Origin: Bradyrhizobium guangxiense
GTDB lineage: Bacteria; Pseudomonadota; Alphaproteobacteria; Rhizobiales; Xanthobacteraceae
Direction of reading: 5' to 3'
Assembly (NCBI RefSeq): GCF_004114915.1
Contig: NZ_CP022219.1
Coordinates: 1,952,501 to 2,016,500 of the forward strand
Length of the DNA: 64,000 nt
Program-made: the position numbers and the translations under genes
Notes under the pieces: model-generated
Seen by the model: only the letters and a program-made list of their open reading frames with translations
Database searches by the model: none
What the model was told of the DNA's origin: nothing
Shown: piece after piece, positions 7,543-15,456 of the stretch
How the letters are laid out: the number at the start of each line of letters is the position of its first letter
Position numbering within the stretch: position 1 is the stretch's first letter

Positions 7543-9258
7543 ATGACGGGCAAATCCGAGAGCAGGATGCGCGCCGGGGCCCACGCTTCATCGGTCGGTG
7601 CCGCGCTTCTGATCGCCGCCTGTCTCGGCATCGAGGTTGCGCAGGCGCAGGCGATCATGCGCACGCCCACGATCAGCGTCCCCTCGCGAACGCCGACCAT
7701 CTCGTCCAGCATGACCCCGCGCGTCGCACCGACCGTGTCGGCCAGGGCCGTGTCCGTCGATCGCGGCCCGCGAACGATAGCGACCCTTCCCCACATCACG
7801 ACGTCGCGTATCCCGCCGACGACGACGGTGCTGCCATATGCGCGCTACTCGCCGAACCTCTATCCGGCCTGCAGCGCGCCCTATCGCGACGCCGATGGCG
7901 AATGCCTGGCGCAGCCGAACGCAGGCGGTGGCGGCTCAGCCAAATCCGGCCAGAAGAGTGCCGGCAAGGGCCGCGGCAACGCCACACCGGCCGCTGCCAG
8001 TCTGCGCAGCTTCGCCAACGAATTCGTGGCGGAGATCGACGGCACGCTGTCGCCCGGCGATGCCGACGAGCTTGCCCGCCGGCACGGCCTGAGGCGCATC
8101 TCCTCGGAGAATTTCCCGCTGATCGGGGCCACGTTCGGTCTGTTCCGCATCGCGGATGGCCGGCCGTACGAGACGGTGCGGCGCGAATTCGCGGCGGACG
8201 GCAGCGTGCGCTCGGTCCAGCCGAACTTCCGCTATGTGCTCCAGGACCAGAAATCGGTGGCCCCGAGCGAGGGCGATCCAGCGCAATACGCCCTGGCCAA
8301 GCTCCGCCTGCCGCAGGCGCACACGCTGGTGCACGGCGCCAACGTCACGATTGCCGTGATCGACTCCGGCATCGATGCCAGGCATCCCGAGCTCACCGAT
8401 TCCGTCGCCGACAATTTCGATGCCCTCGGCAGCGCCGAGGGGCCGCACATTCATGGCACCGGCATCGCCGGCGCGATCGTGGCGCATGCCCGGCTGATGG
8501 GCAGCGCCCCACAGGCGCGCCTCATCGCGATCCGCGCCTTTGGTGGTGCCAATGGCGGCGCCGAAAGCTCGTCCTACATCATCCTGCGTTCGCTGAACTA
8601 CGCCGCCGAGCACGGCGCGCAGATCGTCAATATGAGCTTTGCCGGTCCGAAGGACGCGGTGATCGAGCGCGCCATCGCGGCGACCGCCGCGCGCGGGCTC
8701 GTGCTGATTGCGGCCGCCGGCAATGCCGGCGCCAAGTCGCCGCCGCTCTATCCGGCCGCCAATCCCAACGTGATCGCAGTCAGCGCGACCGACCAGCAGG
8801 ACAGGCTGTTCACCGCGTCCAACCGCGGCAATTACATCGCGGTCGCAGCGCCCGGGGTCGATATCTTCCTGCCGGCGCCGGACGGCAAATACCAGATGAC
8901 GTCGGGAACCTCATTTTCGGCCGCCTATGTTTCCGGCGTCGCGGCGCTGCTGCTCGAGCGCAACTACGCCCTGAAGCCGGAAGCGCTGCGCGTGACGCTG
9001 ACGAAGACGGCGCGCGACCTCGGCTCTCCCGGGCGTGACGAGCTTTTCGGCGATGGCCAGCCCGACGCGTTTGCCGCAGTCATGGCTGTTCCCGCCACCA
9101 GCGCGACGCCGGTTGCGGCTGCGTCCGGTACAACAAAACGTGAAGACGCCGGGAAGCGTGGCGACGAGCCCAGTAGCCGCGCGATCGAACAACCCTCGCT
9201 GTCGAGCTCGGATGATAAATCCACGGTTTCTCAGGCGGATAGGCCAGCGACGCGCTAG
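7543..9258 (+). CDS. Secreted S8 (subtilisin-like) serine peptidase
   Basis: 571 residues from 7543. A second in-frame ATG at 7567, after GAGAGCAGG, gives a cleaner signal peptide (MRAGAHASSVGAALLIAACL, cleavage near AQAQA). A Pro/Thr-rich linker with four cysteines or fewer follows. A propeptide-like region is at about 155-235 (FVAEIDGTLSPGDADELARR), and the subtilase domain runs from 245 to 515. Catalytic residues are all visible: D274 (VIDSGID), H304 (HIHGTG), oxyanion N394 (AAGNAG) and S457 (SGTSFSA). The last 50 residues are polar and disordered. It should be an exported protease of the periplasm or medium. It is third in the sigma/anti-sigma operon, and a strong terminator lies 160 bp downstream. 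Mature substrate unknown. Confidence 0.9.
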   Translation: MTGKSESRMRAGAHASSVGAALLIAACLGIEVAQAQAIMRTPTISVPSRTPTISSSMTPRVAPTVSARAVSVDRGPRTIATLPHITTSRIPPTTTVLPYARYSPNLYPACSAPYRDADGECLAQPNAGGGGSAKSGQKSAGKGRGNATPAAASLRSFANEFVAEIDGTLSPGDADELARRHGLRRISSENFPLIGATFGLFRIADGRPYETVRREFAADGSVRSVQPNFRYVLQDQKSVAPSEGDPAQYALAKLRLPQAHTLVHGANVTIAVIDSGIDARHPELTDSVADNFDALGSAEGPHIHGTGIAGAIVAHARLMGSAPQARLIAIRAFGGANGGAESSSYIILRSLNYAAEHGAQIVNMSFAGPKDAVIERAIAATAARGLVLIAAAGNAGAKSPPLYPAANPNVIAVSATDQQDRLFTASNRGNYIAVAAPGVDIFLPAPDGKYQMTSGTSFSAAYVSGVAALLLERNYALKPEALRVTLTKTARDLGSPGRDELFGDGQPDAFAAVMAVPATSATPVAAASGTTKREDAGKRGDEPSSRAIEQPSLSSSDDKSTVSQADRPATR

Positions 9259-9741
9259 CGACTGCGGCGAAGACGCGCGCGAGATCGAAGCTCAAAAAAG
9301 CGAACCCCACGTTGAACGTTCAGCCCGCTGCCACGACCAAATTATGTGGGAGCGGTCATCCCTCCCCATCAGTCATATCAGGCGCGAGCGCCCATCCACC
9401 CCAAGCGCCCATATGGCTCGACCCGTCCGGTTGTCCCCCCGGACGGGTCTTTTCTTTTGGGCGTCCGATTCTTCGAAACGTCGGGTGGATTCAGCTTTCG
9501 GTTGAAAGGTCGGGCCGACGTCCATGGTGTCACTCGGGCAGCACGCCGCAAGTCCGCTATGCTTGTGCGAAGCTTGACTCGAAAACACAGCAAATCTCCG
9601 CACAACTACGGTCATTGACGACGAGCGTTGCGTCGTTGCTGGACAAGTCAAATCTTTTCCACAAAATATTCATGTCGCGTCTAAATTGATTCGTGTGCGT
9701 TGCGTCCCCCGCGTCCGTGTTTTCTCCTGACGGGCTGGTTC
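9259..9741. other. 483-bp intergenic region with possible small RNA
   Basis: Apart from the terminator at 9420-9458, I see no gene. The stretch before it contains CATCCCTCCCCATC near 9358-9372, a CU-rich run that could act as an anti-Shine-Dalgarno loop as in several alphaproteobacterial small RNAs. An independent small RNA ending at the terminator is therefore possible. The rest, 9460-9741, is moderately AT-rich around CAAATCTTTTCCACAAAATATTC and should hold the promoter of the next gene. Confidence 0.35.
9420..9458 (+). terminator. Strong Rho-independent terminator
   Basis: An 11-bp perfect stem, GACCCGTCCGG (9420-9430) pairing with CCGGACGGGTC (9439-9449), has an 8-nt loop and is followed by TTTTCTTTT (9450-9458). 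The U tract is on the plus strand only. It ends either the sigma/anti-sigma/S8 transcript, whose last stop is 160 bp upstream, or a separate small RNA. Confidence 0.85.
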
Positions 9742-10398
9742 ATGACACATCGCCAAGGATCTGACTTCGCGTCTGATCGTGCCGTGGCCGTTGGCCGCGA
9801 CGTCGCAGCGCGCTGGTGTGCTCTCGCCGAGCAGCGGCTTCAGCATCTCTCCGAAATGTTCGAGACCGGCCGCTGGCGCCGCTATCACTCCGAGATCGCT
9901 TTCCTCGAAAACATCCAGGAAGCCAAGCGCGCCGTTCAGACCTGGCGCGCGCTAGCGACCGGTGGGGATGTCGCCGAGGCGGCTGCGAGCGTGACGCCCG
10001 CGTTCGGTTGGTCACCGGCGACCATGCCCCGCCTGTTCCCACGCGACCAGCAGGCGCAGACCGTGCAGCCGAAGGCCGTCCACATCGCTCCCGAGACCGC
10101 CGTGCCGGTCAGGCTCGATCCGAAGCCGGACATCCTGGCGGAGATGGCCGAAGCTCCGCTTGCCGCGCCCCTGGCGCCCGCAGCGTGGCCGTCGTTCCCC
10201 GCGCCTGCCGAGATGCCGCCGCTAGCAACAGCTGCCGCCAAGCCGCCGAAGACTGCGCCTGCAGCGATGGCGGCGCTCCTGCCGCAGTTCACCCCGCCGG
10301 CCGAGGAGATCGTCGCAGCCCCCGAGCGCGTCGTCGAATTCACCTTCAGTCTCGACGGTCTCGAAGCCAAATACCCGCTGCTCAGGAACGCGTTCTAG
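9742..10398 (+). CDS. TIGR03809 family protein
   Basis: 218 residues from ATG 9742 (MTHRQGSDFASDRAVAVGRD). The N-terminal 85 residues are the conserved part, with a helical core ARWCALAEQRLQHLSEMFET and RRYHSEIAFLENIQEAKRAV. The remainder is Ala/Pro-rich and probably disordered, ending in a conserved FTFSLDGLEAKYPLLRNAF tail. I recognise it as TIGR03809, a conserved hypothetical family of Bradyrhizobium and relatives that commonly sits beside the TIGR03808 gene, as here. No signal peptide or membrane segment. Function unknown. An upstream in-frame GTG at 9700 is less likely because it adds a poorly conserved leader. Confidence 0.8.
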   Translation: MTHRQGSDFASDRAVAVGRDVAARWCALAEQRLQHLSEMFETGRWRRYHSEIAFLENIQEAKRAVQTWRALATGGDVAEAAASVTPAFGWSPATMPRLFPRDQQAQTVQPKAVHIAPETAVPVRLDPKPDILAEMAEAPLAAPLAPAAWPSFPAPAEMPPLATAAAKPPKTAPAAMAALLPQFTPPAEEIVAAPERVVEFTFSLDGLEAKYPLLRNAF

Positions 10399-10427
10399 CG
10401 TCCAATAGCCAGAGGTGAGCGGTGGCC

Positions 10428-11798
10428 TTAACGCCGCACCGCATTCCCGCCGAGCACCACCTGGGCAAATCGCTGCGCGCCGTCCGCTGACAGATCCGAG
10501 GTCACGGCACGCGCGTGATCGAGGCCCACCACGGCGCCGCGCGAGGTTTCCGAGATCATGTTGTTGTTGACCAGCGCCATGCCGGCGCCCGGCACGACGG
10601 AGACGCCGACGCCGGCCAGCGCCTTGCGGATCACGTTGCCCGTGATCGCGACGTCGCGCAGATATTTGCCCCAGCCGGCGACGATGCCGTAGGACGGTGC
10701 GTTCTCGATCACGTTGCCGGTCACTGACGTGTCGGCCTCGATGTAGATGCCGACGCCGGCGTCGTCATCCGGCGCGGTGCCGATCGGCCGTTTCGGGATC
10801 AGATTGCGGATGATGTTGCCCTGGACCACCGCGATGCGTCCGCCCTCGTTGAAATTGCAGACGGAGACGCCGACGGCGGCGCCATCGACAGTGTTGTTGG
10901 CGATCACGGCGGCCTCGAACGCGAACTCCGAATAGAGCGCGACCTCGCGCACGTCGCTGACGCTGTTGCCTGATATCTGGATGTTCGAGGCGGAATTGCC
11001 GCGCACCGCCGAGTAGTCACAGTTCTTGATGCGGTTGCCGCGCACGATCACGTTGCCGGCCCGGAAGGCGTTGATCGCATTGCCGTACTGGCCGGAGCCG
11101 CCAGGACCTGCCTTGATGTTCTCGATGCGGTTGTCGGCGACCAGCGTGCCGTCGTCGCCGATCGCAGTGCGCAGGATCTCGATGCCGTTGTCGTTGGTGC
11201 CGAGAATCGTGTTGCGGCAGACACTGAGGCCTTTGGCATCGAACGAGACCACCGCCGTCACCGCGATGTTGGTCAAGATGTTGCCGGCGATGTCGCCGGT
11301 GACCTGCTCGAGCCAGATTCCGCTGCCGCCCGAGTTCGTGATCTCGCAATCGGCGATGCGGACGTCACGCCCGCCGAGCACATGGATCAGCCCGCGCCGC
11401 GCCGGCAGTGGAATGCTGCCGCCGTCGAGGGTGATGCCGGTGAGTCCGATGCAATCCGAACCGTCGCTCTGGATCGTCGAGGCCCCGCCGGTGAAGACGA
11501 GTCTCGTTGCGCCGCGCACGCCGATCAGCTGCGCGCCGTTCGGCAGCCGCAACGGCCCGCTGCGGTAAACGCCGGGCGGCAACGCCAGCGGCATCTGCGC
11601 CCGCGCCGCCTCGTCGATCGCACGTTGCAGCGCGCGGGTCTGGTCTTCGCTGCTGCCGGGGCGCACGCCGTATTGCGTCGCATCGCGGCCGAGCAGGGAC
11701 GTCAGCGGCGCAGCGCGTGCGGCGTCGGTCGGCATGGCCAGCGCACCCGCGAGGCCTGCGGTCGAAGCTCCGATGAGGTGACGGCGATTGACGTCCAT
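10428..11798 (-). CDS. TIGR03808 family Tat-exported parallel beta-helix protein
   Basis: 456 residues. The N-terminus NRRHLIGASTAGLAGALAMP is a twin-arginine signal ending near ARA-A. The body is a series of about 20-25-residue repeats rich in N, G, I and V (for example GNVIVRGNRIKNCDYSAV and GNIIRNL), typical of a right-handed parallel beta-helix of the pectate-lyase fold. Export through Tat suggests it folds before secretion. Such helices usually bind or cleave polysaccharide, but I cannot point to a catalytic triad of Asp residues with confidence. It converges on the TIGR03809 gene with 29 bp between stops; the two families recur together. Start ATG at 11798. Confidence 0.88.
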   Translation of the reverse strand: MDVNRRHLIGASTAGLAGALAMPTDAARAAPLTSLLGRDATQYGVRPGSSEDQTRALQRAIDEAARAQMPLALPPGVYRSGPLRLPNGAQLIGVRGATRLVFTGGASTIQSDGSDCIGLTGITLDGGSIPLPARRGLIHVLGGRDVRIADCEITNSGGSGIWLEQVTGDIAGNILTNIAVTAVVSFDAKGLSVCRNTILGTNDNGIEILRTAIGDDGTLVADNRIENIKAGPGGSGQYGNAINAFRAGNVIVRGNRIKNCDYSAVRGNSASNIQISGNSVSDVREVALYSEFAFEAAVIANNTVDGAAVGVSVCNFNEGGRIAVVQGNIIRNLIPKRPIGTAPDDDAGVGIYIEADTSVTGNVIENAPSYGIVAGWGKYLRDVAITGNVIRKALAGVGVSVVPGAGMALVNNNMISETSRGAVVGLDHARAVTSDLSADGAQRFAQVVLGGNAVRR

Positions 11799-11910
11799 GA
11801 TGCGTCCTCCGGCGGACGCGGGGGGTCCGCGCCGATTAGGTAGCGCAGGGCGGCCGGGCTCGTGGGGATTGTTTGGGGTAGGGTTAAATGTTTACGCAAG
11901 ACGCGGTGCC

Positions 11911-11998
11911 GTGGGGTGGGCAAAGCGCAAGCGTGCCCACCATCGTCACCATGGATGCGGAGACATGGTGGCCACAGCGCAAGTGCGCCTTTGCCCAC
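11911..11998. repeat. Dispersed repeat with GTGGGCA...TGCCCAC inverted arms
   Basis: Two tandem dyads: GGTGGGCAAAGCGCAAGCG with TGCCCACC, then GTGGCCACAGCGCAAGTGC with TTTGCCCAC. I recognise this GTGGGCA-AAGCGC type as a recurrent intergenic element of Bradyrhizobium-like genomes. It lies between the starts of the TIGR03808 gene and the stop of the pyroglutamyl peptidase gene. Confidence 0.65.
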
Positions 11999-12006
11999 TC
12001 ACAAAG

Positions 12007-12663
12007 CTACGAGGCCGGCGTGTTCCGCCGCTTTCTTGCCAGCCCCACCATCTCCATCAGCATCGCTTCCCCCGCGTCCACCAGCTCCTCCAGCGTGATC
12101 CGGGCTGCACCCTTGCGGCGCACCGCGCCGCTGCGCGCCAGCAGGGGGATGTGGATGAACGCCGCAAGCTGCGGACCGCCAGCCCTGACCTTCTCGATCG
12201 CGCGCCAGCTCAGGTAGTTGCAGAGATAGGCGCCGGCATCGCGCGAGGACCGTGCATCGATGCCGGTGAGGCGCGCGGCGCGCAGCAGTCTTGCGGTGTG
12301 CGGACCGAACGTTATCGCGTCCGCATGACCGGCGATGCCGCGCTTGCTCGAGCGGGTGTTGGCAGCGTCGGGCCAGAGCATGGTGACGGCGTTGCGCGCG
12401 CGGGTTTCGACCCGCAAGTAAGGCGTGCGTGCGGCGAGGCCGAACATCAAAAGCGCATCCGGCTTCACTGTCGCGAGCAGGTCAGGCAATTGCCGGTCGA
12501 CCGCGGCATAGGTGACCGGGAAGATGTGGCTGGAGATGGCGACGTCATCGAGTGCCGGACGGCGCAGTTGTGCGAGCCGCGCCACCAGCGGCTGGGTCGG
12601 ATTATGTGGCGCCCCGGGAAACGGGCCGAAGCCGGTGAGGAGAACGCGGAGCTTGTCGGACAA
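12007..12663 (-). CDS. Pyroglutamyl-peptidase I-like protein (C15 family)
   Basis: 218 residues from a TTG start at 12663; AGAGG lies about 10 nt upstream and homology begins exactly there (LRVLLTGFGPFPG). C15 peptidases remove N-terminal pyroglutamate in the cytoplasm. The catalytic triad is intact: E86 (LRVETRARN), C148 (AYLCNYL) and H171 (FIHIPLL), at positions close to the Bacillus enzyme (E81, C144, H168). The substrate loop GFGPFPGAPHNPT is conserved. Length is typical (215). A longer in-frame extension to 12783 overlaps the CGNR gene and has no homology. It follows the CGNR regulator gene by 82 bp in the same direction. Confidence 0.88.
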   Translation of the reverse strand: MSDKLRVLLTGFGPFPGAPHNPTQPLVARLAQLRRPALDDVAISSHIFPVTYAAVDRQLPDLLATVKPDALLMFGLAARTPYLRVETRARNAVTMLWPDAANTRSSKRGIAGHADAITFGPHTARLLRAARLTGIDARSSRDAGAYLCNYLSWRAIEKVRAGGPQLAAFIHIPLLARSGAVRRKGAARITLEELVDAGEAMLMEMVGLARKRRNTPAS

Positions 12664-12745
12664 TGGATGTGATCCTCTCGATCCTGTCGGGGACGCCGGC
12701 ATCCAGTAAACACCGGGACCAGCCGTCTTCCAAGCTCGCGAGCCG

Positions 12746-13351
12746 TCAGACCTCCGATGCGGGATCGTGCCTGTGGCGCTCACGGTAGGTCCGCGTCTTT
12801 TCCCGGTTGCCGCACAAGGTGGATTGGCACCAGCGCCGCGTGCCGGGCTTCGAGCGATCGAAAAACACCCGCTGGCACTCGTCGGCGGCGCACATCTTCA
12901 GTCGATCGAGCGTGCCGGCCGAGGCCGCGTCGTACAATTCGGCGACAATCGCCGACAGGCCCGCCTGCGCATCGCTCATCACCGGCCTGAGTGCAAAACC
13001 ATTCTTGCCGATGGCGGCGACACGCAGTGCAAACGGCTCCATCGCAGCGTTGAGGGGAGTGGTGACGGCCGGTTTGCGATGGCGCTCCGCCGGCTCGCAT
13101 TTAAGGTAGTCGCGGACCGCGCCGCGCAGCCGCAAGGCTGCCTCGAACGTCTTCTGCGATGGTGTAGCGGCACGTTCGATCAGCCCATGCTGGCGCATCC
13201 ACTCGCCGAGCGCGGCGAGATTGTGCAGCTCGTCCGCCTGCTGATGCTGGACGCCGTGATGGGTGAAGTGCCGCAGATCGAGCGTGTTGGCGAAATCGTA
13301 GAGATTGGCCAGCGCGTCCGGCACATGGAACTTGCGCGATTCCTTCGACAT
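12746..13351 (-). CDS. CGNR zinc-finger / ABATE-domain regulator
   Basis: 201 residues from ATG 13351. The N-terminal ABATE domain, about 10-145, is a helical ligand-sensing or dimerisation domain. The C-terminus carries a zinc finger with C154, C159, C175 and C180, the last in the diagnostic CGNR motif (180-183), followed by basic residues (EKTRTYRERHRH) for DNA contact. The family is predicted to be transcriptional regulators of stress or catabolic genes. It is divergent from the hydrolase gene at 13441 with only 89 bp between starts, so it may regulate that gene; this is inferred from arrangement. An alternative start 12 codons upstream (13387) is possible. Confidence 0.85.
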   Translation of the reverse strand: MSKESRKFHVPDALANLYDFANTLDLRHFTHHGVQHQQADELHNLAALGEWMRQHGLIERAATPSQKTFEAALRLRGAVRDYLKCEPAERHRKPAVTTPLNAAMEPFALRVAAIGKNGFALRPVMSDAQAGLSAIVAELYDAASAGTLDRLKMCAADECQRVFFDRSKPGTRRWCQSTLCGNREKTRTYRERHRHDPASEV

Positions 13352-13440
13352 CGAACACCAGTTAATCTTGTTTACTGGTTGAAACAAGTAGCGGGTAGTG
13401 ATCGTTCACTGGTGTGCAAGACAGAGAACGGAGTTTCATC

Positions 13441-14343
13441 ATGTTGCACGTCAACCATCCCCCGATCTCGACCGAGGAAGTTTCCTACCGGAAATACATC
13501 AAGTCCCTTGATACCCAGATGGCCTACGTTGATGTCGGCACAGGGGATCCCATCGTATTCCTGCACGGAGTTCCGACGCCGTCCTATCTCTGGCGGAACA
13601 TCATTCCGCACCTCCTGCCGTATGGCCGTTGCCTTGCGCCAGACCTCGTCGGCATGGGCAATTCGGGCGCGGCGCCGAACGGCTCCTATCGCTTCGTCGA
13701 TCACCAGCGCTATCTCGATGCCTGGTTCGATGCGCTGGGCCTGACCGGGAATGTCATCCTCGTCGTGCACGACTGGGGCGCGGCGCTCGGCTTTCACTGG
13801 GCCCATCGGCATCCGGAGAGGGTCAAGGCGATCGTCTACATGGAAGGCATCGTCCGGCCGTTCCACTCCTGGGACGAATGGCCCGATGCGACGCGCGCCT
13901 TCTTCCAGGGCCAACGGGGCCCGCAAGGCGAAGACCTGATCCTGCAGAAGAACCTGTTCATCGAATATCTCCTGCCGCTGCGCCATATCGCGCCGGAGGC
14001 GCTCGAGGTCTATCGCCGCTATTTCCGCAATCCCGGTCGGAGCCGTCAGCCGATGCTGACCTGGACGCGCGAATTGCCGATTGAGGGCGAGCCTGCCGAT
14101 GTCGTCGCGGTCGTCGAGGCCTATGCGGATTGGATGTCGAAGAACCGGATCCCGAAACTGTTCATCGATGCCGAGCCGGCAGGCTTCCTGATCGGCGCGC
14201 AACGTGAGTTCTGCAGGGCCTGGCCCAATCAGGAGACTGTCCTGGTGAAGGGGGCGCACTTCCTGCAGGAGGAGGCGCCTCAGGAGGTCGGCGAGGCGAC
14301 CGCCCGTTTCGTCTCGAAGGTGCTGGCCGGGCAGATCAGTTAG
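13441..14343 (+). CDS. Haloalkane dehalogenase-like alpha/beta hydrolase
   Basis: 300 residues from ATG 13441 with CGGAG 7 nt upstream; a GTG at 13414 has no ribosome site. The sequence aligns along its length with haloalkane dehalogenases of the LinB/DbjA group, which hydrolyse haloalkanes through an aspartyl ester. Seen here: HGVPTPSYLWRNIIPHL (42-58), nucleophile D111 followed by halide-binding W112 in HDWG, acid E135 in YMEGI, and base H273 in GAHFLQEEAP. The second halide-stabilising residue, Asn in HGNPT of that group, is Val (V44). It may therefore be a weak dehalogenase or another hydrolase such as an epoxide hydrolase or esterase. Divergently paired with the CGNR regulator. Cytoplasmic, no signal peptide. 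Confidence 0.82.
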   Translation: MLHVNHPPISTEEVSYRKYIKSLDTQMAYVDVGTGDPIVFLHGVPTPSYLWRNIIPHLLPYGRCLAPDLVGMGNSGAAPNGSYRFVDHQRYLDAWFDALGLTGNVILVVHDWGAALGFHWAHRHPERVKAIVYMEGIVRPFHSWDEWPDATRAFFQGQRGPQGEDLILQKNLFIEYLLPLRHIAPEALEVYRRYFRNPGRSRQPMLTWTRELPIEGEPADVVAVVEAYADWMSKNRIPKLFIDAEPAGFLIGAQREFCRAWPNQETVLVKGAHFLQEEAPQEVGEATARFVSKVLAGQIS

Positions 14344-14415
14344 GTCGTCGCGAGACTGAGTTGGATCGCGAACTCGGACTCCGCATCACCTCTCCCACTG
14401 AGGGGTGAAGCGGCC

Positions 14416-15405
14416 TCAATGCAGGAGTTTCATGATCTCCTCGGCGGCGAGTGCCGGCGTGAGGTGGCCGTCGGCGACCTCGGATTCGATCTTCTTCACC
14501 CTGGCGCGGACGGTCGCCTCGCTGCGCAGCCGCGCCAGCATCCGCTGCTCCAGCATCGACCACATCCATTTCACCTGCTGGTCGCGCCGCCGTGCGGCGA
14601 AATCGCCGGATGCGTTCATCGCCTTGCGATGGTCGAGGACCTTTTGCCAGAGCTCCGCGATGCCGGTGCCGGTCAGCGCCGAATAGGTGACGACGGGCGG
14701 ATGCCAGTGCTCGGATCGGGGGCTGAGAATATGCAGCGCACCGCGATAATCGGCAGCGGTGACGTGGGCGCGCTTGAGATTGTCGCCGTCGGCCTTGTTG
14801 ATCGCGATCATGTCGGCGAGCTCGACCAGCCCCTTCTTGATGCCCTGCAACTCGTCGCCGCCGCCCGGCAGCATCAGGGCGAGAAAGAAGTCGGTCATGT
14901 CGCAGACGGCGGTCTCGGACTGGCCGATGCCGACGGTTTCCACCAGCACGACGCCGAAGCCGGCGGCCTCGCAGAGCAGCATCGCCTCGCGCGTCTTCGC
15001 CGCAACGCCGCCGAGCGTACCCGAGGACGGTGAGGGACGGATGAAGGCATGGTCGGACGCCGCGAGCTGCGCCATCCGCGTCTTGTCGCCGAGGATCGAG
15101 CCGCCGCTGCGCGCCGAAGACGGGTCGACCGCGAGCACCGCGACCTTGTGGCCCTGCGCGATGAGGTAAGTGCCGAGCGCGTCAATGGTGGTGGATTTGC
15201 CGACGCCCGGCGAGCCGGTGATGCCGACGCGGAACGCCTTGCCGGTGTCCGGCAGCAGCATCTGCACCAGCTCCCGGGCCAGCGCCTGATGGTCGCCGCG
15301 CCGGCTCTCCACCAGCGTGATGGCCCGCGCCAGCGCCGCGCGGCTGCCGGCGCGCAAGTCGCGCGCGAGGGACTTGATGTCGAGCGAGGCTTTCTTCTCA
15401 GTCAT
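14416..15405 (-). CDS. meaB: MeaB, methylmalonyl-CoA mutase-associated GTPase
   Basis: 329 residues, typical length. A G3E-family P-loop GTPase that protects and helps load the B12 cofactor of methylmalonyl-CoA mutase. Walker A is GITGSPGVGKSTTIDALGTY; the DPSSARSGGSILGDKTRM stretch and the VETVGIGQSE switch are characteristic. The NKAD motif (AINKADGD) gives guanine specificity. Its client enzyme is encoded about 5 kb away (mutB at 20560-22716, mutA at 23202-25073) on the same strand. It lies 51 bp downstream of tctA, so it may be read from the tctCBA transcript. Confidence 0.93.
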   Translation of the reverse strand: MTEKKASLDIKSLARDLRAGSRAALARAITLVESRRGDHQALARELVQMLLPDTGKAFRVGITGSPGVGKSTTIDALGTYLIAQGHKVAVLAVDPSSARSGGSILGDKTRMAQLAASDHAFIRPSPSSGTLGGVAAKTREAMLLCEAAGFGVVLVETVGIGQSETAVCDMTDFFLALMLPGGGDELQGIKKGLVELADMIAINKADGDNLKRAHVTAADYRGALHILSPRSEHWHPPVVTYSALTGTGIAELWQKVLDHRKAMNASGDFAARRRDQQVKWMWSMLEQRMLARLRSEATVRARVKKIESEVADGHLTPALAAEEIMKLLH

Positions 15406-15456
15406 GCCCTGCTTTACAACGCCCCGGCGAAGCAGGCGAGCCCCGCCCGCCCGATA

